In this document: piece by piece, positions 42,701 through 51,590 of the stretch | Numbering within the stretch: the stretch's first letter is position 1 | How the letters are laid out: each line of letters begins with the position of its first letter | Source of the DNA: CAYQOX01 sp964419335 | GTDB lineage: Bacteria > Hinthialibacterota > Hinthialibacteria > Hinthialibacterales > Hinthialibacteraceae | Assembly (NCBI GenBank): GCA_964419335.1 | Contig: CAYQOX010000008.1 | Span: 1-64,000 of the forward strand | DNA length: 64,000 bases | Direction of reading: 5' to 3' | Notes under the pieces: model-generated | Told to the model about the DNA's origin: nothing | Database searches by the model: none | Seen by the model: the letters and a program-made list of their open reading frames with translations, nothing else | Translations under genes and position numbers: made by a program

Positions 42701-45605
42701 AGTAGTAATAATTAATCCAGTATCCCGCGATCCAGGGATCTTCGGGAGGGAAGGTATCGGCACGGTAGGTGGCGTTGATAAAGGAGAAATTCATGGCCTT
42801 CTCGCCGCTGTAGATGGCGGGGTGATAGGCGCGCAAGAGTAAGAACAGAATGAAGAGAAACAGATATAATCCCTCAAAGCTAAGGAGAGTAAGCCATTTC
42901 TCTTTGATGAATTCTTTAATGGCTTGGCCATAACGCTGGGTGAGTAGTACCGCGATCGCGAGCATCAAGAGAAGGATGATCAGCGTTTGCAAGCGCGATA
43001 GAGGGAAAATCGCGCAGGAGGCTAAAAGCCATGAGAGCCAAGAAAACAAGGCTATTCCGATGACTTTGGAAAGGATATATCCTCGCTCAGGTAGAAATCC
43101 ACATAAGGGAAAGAGATAGATGAATGCGATCCAACCAAGGAGTTGTAGTGTCAACCACCATGTCAGAAGAGGATGGTTTTTGTGTTGGGAGAAAATAGGA
43201 TAGCCATCCCGGGCGCGATAGATATCGCTTGCGCTGACATCGTTTACCCATTGTGGTGGATTCATAATAAGACTTTGGTAATCTTCTTGATCAAAAGATT
43301 TCACTTTCTGGAAAATGACAATTTTGGGGTGATCATAGATACGCGCGGTTTCATCTTCTTCATCGAATCGAAATTCCCAGCCCAAAAAGGTCGGCGAGTT
43401 GGAGATGACTTTGACCTTGTGAAAACCGAGTTGTTCGGCAAAGAGACTTTTTAGAAATTTATTAGTTACAGGGAAATAATCAGGATTGCGTAAGGTCGAG
43501 CCATAGCCCCGTTTGCTTTGCAGTACGATCCAATCGTATTCATGGAGATATTGGGCTAGTTGTGAAGTGCGTTGGTGGGGGCGTTGTTCTGCACTGCGGT
43601 CATGAATAAACAGCTGGTCTTGATGAGATACATGGATCCCGTGGATTCCTTCATCCCAACTTTGTTGGGTGATTTTTTCTCCAGATGCCATGTTTTCCCG
43701 CAGCCATTTACCTGCAGTGATTAAAGTATGCTCTTGATCATAAATCCCAACATACGCATTTCCATAGATGAAACCGCATAGCAACGCCAGCCCGCCTCCC
43801 ACAAAACCTATCGTTCGAAGCCATCGCTTGGCATTGATAGAGAGCCAGGGCAATTCAGGAATGAAAAAGGAGGGACGCATGCGCCATAAATCCACTAGCA
43901 AACGTGCGCCGAAAACGATCATAACCGGGAGGATAATCACCAGATAGCGGGGATATTTGCTGCTAAAACTGCTGTACATGAGAAAACTTGGAATGACCCA
44001 TGCCGTGAGCAACAAATCGGCGGAACTACGTCGAATGAAAATACGCGCAGCGGCGTAGATACACCCTGTGAGGACAAAAAACGCAGTTAGGTAATCCAGC
44101 GAGGGATAGAACAAATTATCCAATGAATAGAAAAAGGGCATGGTATTGCGGAACTGGAGGGTGTAAGGTACTGTTCTTTCGCCGGTGACGTTGATCGCGC
44201 TTTGTTCTGCGATATTGCGGGCGAATTCATGGCTGTCGAAGTAGGCCATTGGTTCCCCCAGGAAGAAGGCGAATACTCCCAAAGGAATCGCAAGGATCAG
44301 CCACAGCCAGGGAATATGGGTTTCCCAGGCGGGTTTGAACCAGGGGAGAGAACCCTCATGAATGATTTTACGAATGATAAATGCGGTGAGAGAGAGGAAA
44401 ACCGCTGTTGCGGCTGCGATTAGGAACCAAAAGCCATAGGTGAGATAGAAATCACGAAAATGGGCAAAGGCAGTGTCCAACAAGGGATCGGTGGAACGGG
44501 CGCACTTGAAAAAGTGTGCCAGCAGGAGAACAAAAACCAAGAGCCAGAAAGAATGTATCCAACGGGCTAGTTTCCCGTGTTTTTCGTTGCCCCATGTGGC
44601 GATGGCATGAGCCAGCCAGAGGATGCCGGGGAGGGCTACCCCGCTCCATTTCGTACTGACGGCGAAACCGGTACACACTGCCCCCAGGAGGTACCAGATC
44701 AAACGGGGTTTTTGGCTGATTTTCAAAAAACAATAGACCGCGGCAGTCGCCCAGAAACCTAAAATCGCATCGACGGTGGCGTAATGACTGGTTTGGACGT
44801 GCAGCATGGCAGTCGTGAGCATGAAGGCCGCAATGAGGCCGGTCATGCGATTATAAGCATCCCGGCCAATGAGATAAGCCATCAAGATGGTGAGGGAACC
44901 AAGCCAGGCGCTCACAAGTCGGCCGCTTAAAAGAATAGATGTGCGGTTGGGATCGTATTGAGAGAAATCCAAAAGCCAATAAGGGGCATAGAAAAAGAGA
45001 ACAAACCCGGTGAACGGAAGGATTAAGGCAGGAAAGAAAAGCGAAAGGCGTTCATCATCCTTATGCCAAGGGATTTGCTGATAACGTGACTCACGCAGGT
45101 CTCGGCTGATTTTGATGAACATACGTATTCCCAGAATAAGCACGAACAGCAACAGGATTTCGCTAAGCCAATCAGGAAAGGCGAGCAAGGTCCATTCCTC
45201 ATCGCTTTGGCTATGTTCTTGAACGTAGGATTGATACAGTATATAAAGATGGAGTGGAAAAGTGCCATAATTGTAATTGACGGGCATCAACCCCGGCTTG
45301 TTTTGGAAAAAGGGAGAATTGGGATTGTGGAAATCGCGCTGCATGCCTTGGACGGCTTCCGTGTTTAAATTGCGTTCATAGAATAACTGCCATTGCTCTG
45401 CCAGCGGCCGCTTCTGTTCTTCCTCACTTAAGCCATAGAAATTCATCGCGTTGGCACAGGTTTCATAATGGCGTTCATCGGGATGGGGCGAATAGATGTT
45501 ATCCTTGAGTGCCCAATCCACTCCGTAAAAGCGTAAATATAATGCGAATCCGAAAATCAACAGAAGCAGAAAGGATGAAATAACACGTTTCACGGCAGTA
45601 TTCAT
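39792..45605 (-). CDS. Giant membrane protein: GT39-like + DUF2298 (YYY) + NHL fusion
   Basis: This 1937-residue protein joins three modules. Residues about 1-560 look like a GT39/PMT_2 mannosyl- or arabinosyltransferase, with an early SPHPDERHYETC loop holding an Asp-Glu pair and about ten membrane helices. A second polytopic part (about 800-1500) contains PPEDPWIAGYWINYYYYGH near 955-972, the hallmark of the DUF2298/Chlor_Arch_YYY family, itself predicted to be a lipid-sugar glycosyltransferase. The last 275 residues form an NHL beta-propeller with repeats like IYLADTLNHRIQVF. AAGGA lies eight bases before the ATG. It probably transfers a sugar from a lipid carrier to an exported molecule, with the propeller outside the membrane (inference). 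Confidence 0.85.
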   Translation of the reverse strand: MNTAVKRVISSFLLLLIFGFALYLRFYGVDWALKDNIYSPHPDERHYETCANAMNFYGLSEEEQKRPLAEQWQLFYERNLNTEAVQGMQRDFHNPNSPFFQNKPGLMPVNYNYGTFPLHLYILYQSYVQEHSQSDEEWTLLAFPDWLSEILLLFVLILGIRMFIKISRDLRESRYQQIPWHKDDERLSLFFPALILPFTGFVLFFYAPYWLLDFSQYDPNRTSILLSGRLVSAWLGSLTILMAYLIGRDAYNRMTGLIAAFMLTTAMLHVQTSHYATVDAILGFWATAAVYCFLKISQKPRLIWYLLGAVCTGFAVSTKWSGVALPGILWLAHAIATWGNEKHGKLARWIHSFWLLVFVLLLAHFFKCARSTDPLLDTAFAHFRDFYLTYGFWFLIAAATAVFLSLTAFIIRKIIHEGSLPWFKPAWETHIPWLWLILAIPLGVFAFFLGEPMAYFDSHEFARNIAEQSAINVTGERTVPYTLQFRNTMPFFYSLDNLFYPSLDYLTAFFVLTGCIYAAARIFIRRSSADLLLTAWVIPSFLMYSSFSSKYPRYLVIILPVMIVFGARLLVDLWRMRPSFFIPELPWLSINAKRWLRTIGFVGGGLALLCGFIYGNAYVGIYDQEHTLITAGKWLRENMASGEKITQQSWDEGIHGIHVSHQDQLFIHDRSAEQRPHQRTSQLAQYLHEYDWIVLQSKRGYGSTLRNPDYFPVTNKFLKSLFAEQLGFHKVKVISNSPTFLGWEFRFDEEDETARIYDHPKIVIFQKVKSFDQEDYQSLIMNPPQWVNDVSASDIYRARDGYPIFSQHKNHPLLTWWLTLQLLGWIAFIYLFPLCGFLPERGYILSKVIGIALFSWLSWLLASCAIFPLSRLQTLIILLLMLAIAVLLTQRYGQAIKEFIKEKWLTLLSFEGLYLFLFILFLLLRAYHPAIYSGEKAMNFSFINATYRADTFPPEDPWIAGYWINYYYYGHAVFSIIGRMIGLTPEYLFNIAGATVSALVGINIFAMIFALCRRVWVSFLGLYLTLFAGHIISYINIIRQQVNPEGKTIWFAQVDWKDCLVGIYGVVKLMLYSLMTYLGIASDSIQQQISQLKWDLIFWQSRTDIFLGSVANEFPFWTHLYMDFHAHMVVVPFTLAFLGLMYAYFARPRNETPFSHQSAVTFFLALLLGTVICTNTWDFPGLLLGLLFVVGVKFWRESKFMNPGDERIHWCTPSSLQSLLRFPLGHFLSVIILAVLLYLPFHFNFVSRISEIRFMTEGNTPISAYLGFWAHLLFPILISIIFLAIVRYNGTVSLLRSFSFAILFILTLSFALWVTQTNPFNYPPPHPFDYPPYVGWVKPMDYSVVGLFLPFLIVMFFMMWNKKRESGMVFALLLGVLGLGLSLGIEFFYVKEQWSEPRHRYNTDFKFNLQVWRYLSMFAALGIFYTLQRFKAMKEHLHPWFVGSMRGVYLGFLFILIFLTIPFAVIAPAVVTQSSRAQVQEARGNTPTLNGLEWMRQENYEAYSTIHWLHQFINETPNTIEAHGPGYGQTARFATHTGLPTLLGWDHHVSERIHFNNERNIRVGAQRLFFQTEKREEIERIIGRFDLDYLLFGELEHNLSQSEETLNRIEEWGDLFNLIYRLGKTSVFRINKTLNEEYGMTTPSTQVAQAQQDSETSNQEKGKNMLHSATGTKNGEFKECRGLEQGPKNRIYLADTLNHRIQVFDNKGDYLWKGGEKGDGKGQFMEPNDVTIDQREGDIYITDTWNHRIVRLDKNGSYIGAAKLDFFGPRGIAYHPTWKVLYISDTGHHQVKVMTTDGQLNQTWGKNGGGNSENAFLEPVGIDILPDGNVIVVDGKNKRLKVYTPQGELLHIWPIQTSWDGTSGFEGHITSTPDGIIYMTDPYERSVHIYTSEGELSGKITTDVQGTRLQRPVGITYTRTDQLLVTDLHMNRVLRLR

Positions 45606-45806
45606 TATTCGTTTCCTTCTAAGTTTATAGCCTGCACACAGACGATTATATTCAAATTACAGAGTCTTGAAAGCGATCTCATACGGCTCTAACCGCTTCA
45701 TGCTCCCTTGAAAACGGCATTCCCATTAGTACATAATAAACGGCTGTGCTTCGTGTACAACAGAGAAAAACGATTTTCCTAATACAATCGTAAACAAATA
45801 AGAATC

Positions 45807-46460
45807 GTGAAGAACAACGATATCCATAAAATTGTTGCTATCCTACGAGAAGATGTAACAAAATGGAAGATACCAGCCGTCACGGTGGTGGCCGGTTCTC
45901 GAAATCCATTTCATGTTTTGATTTCGTGCATCCTGAGTTTGCGTACCAAGGATGAAACCACAACAGCGGCGTTTGCTCGTTTAAAAAAACGTGCGCCGAC
46001 ACCCAAAGGAATGCTTGCCCTTTCTCAAGACGAACTGGCTCGAATTATTTATCCGGTTGGATTTTATAACCAAAAAGCCAAAACAATTCATGACATTTGC
46101 CGTACGTTGCTTGAGGAATATGACGGAAAAGTACCCGAGACGGTGGAAGAGTTGGTCAAATTTAATGGGGTGGGGCGCAAGACCGCAAATCTGGTGGTGA
46201 CGCTTGGCTATAATCTTCCCGGGATTTGTGTGGATACTCATGTGCATCGCATATGTAATCGATGGGGATATATTCGAACGAAAACACCGGAACAGACGGA
46301 GATCGCTTTACGGAAGAAACTTCCGAAAGAATATTGGATTGAATTTAACGATTTGCTGGTAACCTATGGTCAAAATCTTTGCACTCCGGTCTCGCCTAAA
46401 TGTTCGCAGTGCAATTTGGCGCCTTATTGTGCAAAGAAAGGGGTACGTAAATCACGGTAA
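45807..46460 (+). CDS. nth: Endonuclease III (DNA glycosylase/AP lyase)
   Basis: Nth removes oxidised pyrimidines and cuts the abasic site. The 217-residue protein shows the helix-hairpin-helix FNGVGRKTANLV with catalytic Lys125, the Asp143 in VDTHVHRI, and the four [4Fe-4S] cysteines Cys192, Cys199, Cys202 and Cys208 with family spacing (x6, x2, x5). The start codon is a GTG at 45807 with a weak ribosome-binding site; no ATG lies nearby. It is divergent from the giant membrane gene. Confidence 0.96.
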   Translation: MKNNDIHKIVAILREDVTKWKIPAVTVVAGSRNPFHVLISCILSLRTKDETTTAAFARLKKRAPTPKGMLALSQDELARIIYPVGFYNQKAKTIHDICRTLLEEYDGKVPETVEELVKFNGVGRKTANLVVTLGYNLPGICVDTHVHRICNRWGYIRTKTPEQTEIALRKKLPKEYWIEFNDLLVTYGQNLCTPVSPKCSQCNLAPYCAKKGVRKSR

Positions 46461-46512
46461 GGTATTCCGTGTTCAAGTTAGTCGTCAGGTTAAAACGTGT
46501 AGGTGGTGTTAA

Positions 46513-46538
46513 TAAAAAAGGGGGCTGAAGAAGCCCCC
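46513..46538 (-). terminator. Intrinsic terminator of the LamG-like gene
   Basis: The stem GGGGGCT/AGCCCCC (46520-46526 and 46532-46538) with a five-base loop is followed, on the minus strand, by six T. It is 29 nt past the stop of the LamG-like gene. Confidence 0.85.
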
Positions 46539-46566
46539 TGCCAATGTTAAAGAGTTGAATCTAGTT

Positions 46567-49530
46567 TTAGTACAAAGCAAAATCATGAATCGCGGTTGAG
46601 GTGGTTGATTGGAAGATGCGAATGTTATCCATGATATAGGCCCCCCCGCCGGTCGCGGATTGTTGGAGGGCATTGCCGTCACCGTCACCGACTAAGGTTG
46701 TAAACCACCCGAGTCGTTGTAAAAATTGCTCCTCTTGAGCAGAATCATTAAGCGGAGCCGCCTCGAAGATTAATTCTTCATCCACATACAAATCGTAGGT
46801 GTTGGCATTCCGGTCAATGATGACCATGAACCGATGGGCTCGTGAGGTACTATAGGTTAAGTCCAATGATTCAAGGTTTCCGTCACCATTTTGATCAGCG
46901 AGCAAAGACCCCTCTTCACCAAAAGCCACCACTGGGGTGCCGGAGGGCGCGGGCACTGAAATGGTTGTTTTGGCTACAGGAATTTCAGCTTCATTTACAT
47001 CAAGAAATAGCGCCATCCCAGTTTGATCTGACTGCAAAGCCTGAGCAGACCAACGTAATACTACATAGTCTTCAGTTAGAGATTGCGCTAATTCAGGAAT
47101 GACAAAAGCAAAGGGTGTGGTGCGTAGGGTTGAAATGGGGGTAAAGGGGAGAGCACTTTCAAACCCTTCAAACGCTTGAGGAGAAAATCGATCATGGATA
47201 TACAAGGAATAAAGGCTGCTGCCGTCGGGATCTTCAATGTAAGCCGCTTCGGCTGATGGAGCGCCTATGGTTAGATAGGTGTTCGGAAGATCGGTTTCCG
47301 CTTTGTCGGAAAATCCATTAGACTTCGCTGGAATGGGCAAACCAGATACTTGCGGCTCCAGTTCATCGATCACTTGCTCGGAACGTGCCGGATTATTTTC
47401 AAAGTTTTCTTCAAAAAGCAAGGTTTGACCTTCATTCGTTAGAGGAGCCTCAAACGCATGTGGGTCAAACAAGGCGGCGTCTTGATTTTGTACTACCAGG
47501 AGATCATCGAAGTAGATGGTTCCTCCCGGGGTACCATGTAATGAGGCTTGTGTTAGTGTAAGATTATACTGATCTTCAAGGAGAGGTGCTTTAGCAACTT
47601 TATTTCCATTCACATAAATCGTGTAAGTCGCTTTGATCAAATCAAAATTGACACTAAACTCGTTCCGTTTTGATAATTGATATGTGGAGGAAGTGGGTTC
47701 TAAGGCACCGTCTCCATTGGTATCAACCCCAACCACTTGGTTTGGGAGTAATCCCGCGATGGTTCGTGTTTCGCCCGAATCGAACGTAACATGCAGCACA
47801 CTGGATTCTTGAGCCTGCTCAGGAAGAACACTCCAATCGATACGTGCACTGCGTCGAATATTTTCATTTTCAAAGAGGGTTAAAGGACTTTCTGTGGGAT
47901 TCTCCAGTGAACGAAAACTCCATCCACTAGGATCTTCAACGACATTCGATACTTGTTCTGTGTATTGTGAGTTTTCGCCTAAAGACACTTGTTCAAACGT
48001 TTCATGGACCAAGGCTTGATAACGGTTTTCCTGATCGCCGGAAGGAGATTCATTGATCTCAACAAGCAAAAGATCATCGAACCAAAGTTCACCGCTTGTT
48101 GTATGGAAAGTGAAACTATGGAAAGGTGAATCGTTGGATATTGAGCCGCTTTCTTCGAAGACAACCGTTTGGGCATTGTCGACGGATTGGGCACGATAAA
48201 CCTGCACGGTAAATGACTGTGCGTCATGATCCATGGTAAGTGTAAGCCGATGGGGTAAATTGGTGATTACAGGAGTCGAAGTGGGAACAAGATCACCTTC
48301 CTCATTCGCCGTAGAGAGCATATCCCCTGCGGTTAAAGAAACGAAGGAGGTTTCACCGGCTTGAATGATTAGGCTGGAATCAACGTTTGGAGTGACTGTA
48401 AAAGACAGACGCAAGGGATTATTGGTATTGTAATTTTGGTGGAACTGTATATCCAAGGCACTGTCTTCAGACATGCGAGCCCGGGTTAGTGTTTGAAAAG
48501 AGGCGTCCTCTTCAATTTCAATGGCACCGTTGTAAGTGATGTTTGTTCCAAACAAGTCGCCGTCTTGTAGGCCGGAAAGGGGTCCCAATTCGTTATCATC
48601 GAAATTTTCCATAAAGAGTGGAATCAAATCCGCATTTTCGGCAATAACAGGAAAACGGAAATCAATTGGCGTATAGGGTTGATCGGGGTCGAATTGGAAA
48701 ACATTGTCATAAGCAAATGTACCCACCCCGCGGGCTGATGAAATTAATTCTAATTCACGCAATGTCTTGCCTGTTTCACCAGCCATATCAAAGAAGGGGA
48801 GATCTTCTTGTACCAAAACACCGTTGATGTACATATCATAAAGTGACTCGTCTAGGTCAAACACGAGGACAATAAATGTGGGAAGGTTAGGAGAATATCC
48901 AACGCCAATCGGAGTTAAATTCGAACCACCTTTTTGATTCATGATTAGTTCACCAGAAAAGTCTTGTCCCGGAATGGGATCGCCCGTATCAAAATCACGC
49001 TGCACTCCACCAAAACCGATCAAGTTCAATCCTTCTGGCCCTGCATCAATAGCGGTATCGGTTTCAGGAAACATCGAACCACCCACTTCGTCATCTTGAA
49101 AAGGAATGGCCATCCACGAGGCAACAGCGCGGCCAGAACGATCGCCTTGATCAAGAAGAATGGGCTCGAGCAACGACACCCCACCCTCGGCACTAAAAGA
49201 GCCATCGCCGGGATCACGATCTTGATCTTCCAACTGCAAGAGCGAAAGACTCAAGCCGGTTGGATCAGGTACAAAGCGGGCCAGTGGACGGGTTTCATTT
49301 TCATCGGTAGGGGCTTCGATTTCTAATTCGGTAAAAAATGGTCGTCCCCCGATACGTATTTGCTTCGTCCCCTCGGGGAAAATATATCCACCATTCCGAG
49401 TATCTTGTTCTTCGAAAGTTTCATAAAAAAGAACACGCTCATATCCATAGGAGGAAAAGGTTGTTAGCCCAAACAAAGTTGCTAATGTAAGGGATAGGCA
49501 CACAGTATTTAGAATTTTTATATGTTTCAT
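46567..49530 (-). CDS. Secreted four-module LamG/ConA-like protein
   Basis: The 987-residue product has a signal peptide (about 1-29) and four tandem units of about 200-270 residues. Each begins with an ETFEE-like stretch (about 37, 310, 524 and 715) and ends with a pair of strands such as YDMYINGVL and TIYFDDLLVV. This fits concanavalin A/LamG-like lectin modules that bind glycans or proteins. The protein ends in HDFALY, like the other LamG protein in this window, which ends in QHWSLY. A pseudopilin gene lies just upstream on the same strand. GGAG lies eight bases before the ATG, and a strong terminator follows. Confidence 0.85.
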   Translation of the reverse strand: MKHIKILNTVCLSLTLATLFGLTTFSSYGYERVLFYETFEEQDTRNGGYIFPEGTKQIRIGGRPFFTELEIEAPTDENETRPLARFVPDPTGLSLSLLQLEDQDRDPGDGSFSAEGGVSLLEPILLDQGDRSGRAVASWMAIPFQDDEVGGSMFPETDTAIDAGPEGLNLIGFGGVQRDFDTGDPIPGQDFSGELIMNQKGGSNLTPIGVGYSPNLPTFIVLVFDLDESLYDMYINGVLVQEDLPFFDMAGETGKTLRELELISSARGVGTFAYDNVFQFDPDQPYTPIDFRFPVIAENADLIPLFMENFDDNELGPLSGLQDGDLFGTNITYNGAIEIEEDASFQTLTRARMSEDSALDIQFHQNYNTNNPLRLSFTVTPNVDSSLIIQAGETSFVSLTAGDMLSTANEEGDLVPTSTPVITNLPHRLTLTMDHDAQSFTVQVYRAQSVDNAQTVVFEESGSISNDSPFHSFTFHTTSGELWFDDLLLVEINESPSGDQENRYQALVHETFEQVSLGENSQYTEQVSNVVEDPSGWSFRSLENPTESPLTLFENENIRRSARIDWSVLPEQAQESSVLHVTFDSGETRTIAGLLPNQVVGVDTNGDGALEPTSSTYQLSKRNEFSVNFDLIKATYTIYVNGNKVAKAPLLEDQYNLTLTQASLHGTPGGTIYFDDLLVVQNQDAALFDPHAFEAPLTNEGQTLLFEENFENNPARSEQVIDELEPQVSGLPIPAKSNGFSDKAETDLPNTYLTIGAPSAEAAYIEDPDGSSLYSLYIHDRFSPQAFEGFESALPFTPISTLRTTPFAFVIPELAQSLTEDYVVLRWSAQALQSDQTGMALFLDVNEAEIPVAKTTISVPAPSGTPVVAFGEEGSLLADQNGDGNLESLDLTYSTSRAHRFMVIIDRNANTYDLYVDEELIFEAAPLNDSAQEEQFLQRLGWFTTLVGDGDGNALQQSATGGGAYIMDNIRIFQSTTSTAIHDFALY

Positions 49531-49721
49531 AGGTAAAACTCCAGTCTATACTTTATAAGTTTTTTTAAAATAAGGTTATGTTTTGAGATGTTTTTAGACA
49601 CCGAATGTGATAAATAAAAAAATACGAATAAATAAATAAAACAAATAGAATCTAATGGAAATACACGTGAGATATTGTTATAGAATTTGCAAGTGAATTA
49701 CCCTCCTTTCCTGCTAAATTA

Positions 49722-50384
49722 TTAAAAATTACTGCGCCATAGATCACCATTGCTATTCAATCCATTGGATGGATCGTAGGTCCTTGGAAGTAAGTAGTTC
49801 TTAAGCCGATCGACGGATTTTGAACGTTGTGATAACCCTTGGGCGGCGTGAATTAAACTATAATCGTGATCTTCTTCGTAAGCACCTAAATAGGAAGAGG
49901 GCTCATCAATATCACCACGATGTTGTAATGAATTAAGTCCCTCATGTTGATCTTGATCCGGGCCAAAACTTGTTACAATAAAGCCTCGTTTCCCTCCGGC
50001 ATAACCATAAGGTAAAGTGGGATCGTTGGAAAATGGGTCGATAGGAACAAAGGAAATATAAGCGACGGGAGAAGTTAAATGGGGTGTAAATTGTCCCCCC
50101 CGGCTTGTTTGGATCGTGAAAAATTCATCTGCATGGGCTGGGGCAACTTTCCCGGAGACATAACTTTCTCCAATGCGATCGGTGCCATAGGGAAAGCGGG
50201 TTTGATCAGTACGAAACATTATGCAGGCTTTGGCGATTGCATCCAAATCGCCGTTAACTCGAGCGATGCGCGCCCGGGTTAATGCGTTGAGAAAGTTAGG
50301 AACTGCAATGGCCGCCAAGATACCAATGATGGCAACGACGACTAATAATTCAATAAGTGTGAAGGCTTTATTTGTTTTTCTCAT
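49722..50384 (-). CDS. Type II secretion pseudopilin-like protein (paralogue 2)
   Basis: The 220-residue protein has the leader MRKTNKA and mature start FTLIELLVVVAIIGILA, with Ala rather than Gly at the cleavage position. The VPNFLNA motif follows the hydrophobic helix, and the C-terminus has DPSNGLNSNGD. It lies about 190 nt upstream of the four-module LamG-like gene on the same strand. The ATG at 50384 follows AAGGA at six bases; the GTG at 50399 lies inside that site. It is related to the genes at 6946 and 57284. Confidence 0.88.
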   Translation of the reverse strand: MRKTNKAFTLIELLVVVAIIGILAAIAVPNFLNALTRARIARVNGDLDAIAKACIMFRTDQTRFPYGTDRIGESYVSGKVAPAHADEFFTIQTSRGGQFTPHLTSPVAYISFVPIDPFSNDPTLPYGYAGGKRGFIVTSFGPDQDQHEGLNSLQHRGDIDEPSSYLGAYEEDHDYSLIHAAQGLSQRSKSVDRLKNYLLPRTYDPSNGLNSNGDLWRSNF

Positions 50385-50534
50385 AGAATTTCCTTTCACA
50401 AATAAAACGTAAATATAGTGATCGGAGTATGTATATATATCAAAAGTAATGTTAGCATAACATAAGTAATAGTCAATGGTAATTAGGGAAAATATATAAA
50501 TTTTGTAATCAATTTTAAAAACGTCAATTTAACT

Positions 50535-51590
50535 CTAACATCTAATTGGAAAAAGAGAAAATTGAATATGAGATTTTAGCTGGAGAGATATAGACTCACC
50601 AACAGAAAAATCAATATAAGCAGGCATAGTGCATTGGATTGTTTGTTTAGAAGGTAGTTGTACCCAGTACAGATATTCCCGGCCACGAAAGTTTTTCCGA
50701 GTGATTGTGCAAGGATTGTCTCGTTTTTTAGTAAGTTCAAGTTCGTGAGGACGTATTAATATATTCACAGGAGTGCCGGGAGGTAAATACACTGTTTGTA
50801 AGTGACAACCGAGTTCGCTATGAAAGCCGGTTGCCGTTGTGGTGCCACGGAGGAAATTGGATTCCCCTAAAAATTGAGCGACGAAATAGGAATTGGGGGA
50901 TTGATAGACCTCTTTCGGAGTACCTATTTGTTCGACACACCCTTGGTTGAGAACGACAATTTGATCACCTAAGGTGAAGGCCTCTTCTTGGTCATGAGTA
51001 ACAAAGATCGCGGTGGCCTTATTCGATTTTAAGATAGCTCGGACATCCTCGCGTACACTTTCACGTTGATTTGTATCTAAGTTAGAAAACGGTTCATCCA
51101 AGAGAAGTAAATCTGGATTCGGCGCTAAAGCGCGTGCGAGAGAAACGCGTTGCTGCTGGCCTCCAGAAAGTTCGTGAGGCATGCGCCGCTCCAAGTGAGG
51201 TAACCCTACTAATTCTAATAATTCGTAAACACGGTTTTTGTCTCTCTTTCCATTCGATAAACCAAACTCTATATTGTCAAAGACCGAGAGATGAGGGAAG
51301 AGAGCATAGTTTTGAAAAACCATACCCACATTACGTCTCTCTGGTGGAACAATGAAATGTTGGGATGCGATTAAATTATGATTAATCTCAATGGTTCCCT
51401 GCGTCGGTATTTCAAACCCCGCAATTAAGCGCAATGCGGTCGTCTTACCACATCCACTAGGACCTAAGAGGGTTATAATTTCACCACGAGAAATGGATAT
51501 ACTAAAGTCAGTGAGTGCACGGACATCATGATAATTTTTTGTCAGTGATTCACAGCGAACAAGGGTGTGATTGGTCGTAATGGTTTTCAT
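50535..51590 (-). CDS. fbpC: Ferric-iron ABC transporter ATPase (system 2)
   Basis: The 351-residue subunit has Walker A GPSGCGKTT, Q-loop MVFQNYALFPH, signature LSGGQQQRV, Walker B DLLLLDEP, the normal SNLD D-loop and VTHD. A TOBE-like regulatory domain follows. It is the last of three genes in FbpABC order. Its ATG overlaps the permease stop as ATGA. It powers periplasmic iron uptake with the permease and binding protein. It is more typical than the ATPase of system 1. Confidence 0.93.
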   Translation of the reverse strand: MKTITTNHTLVRCESLTKNYHDVRALTDFSISISRGEIITLLGPSGCGKTTALRLIAGFEIPTQGTIEINHNLIASQHFIVPPERRNVGMVFQNYALFPHLSVFDNIEFGLSNGKRDKNRVYELLELVGLPHLERRMPHELSGGQQQRVSLARALAPNPDLLLLDEPFSNLDTNQRESVREDVRAILKSNKATAIFVTHDQEEAFTLGDQIVVLNQGCVEQIGTPKEVYQSPNSYFVAQFLGESNFLRGTTTATGFHSELGCHLQTVYLPPGTPVNILIRPHELELTKKRDNPCTITRKNFRGREYLYWVQLPSKQTIQCTMPAYIDFSVGESISLQLKSHIQFSLFPIRC

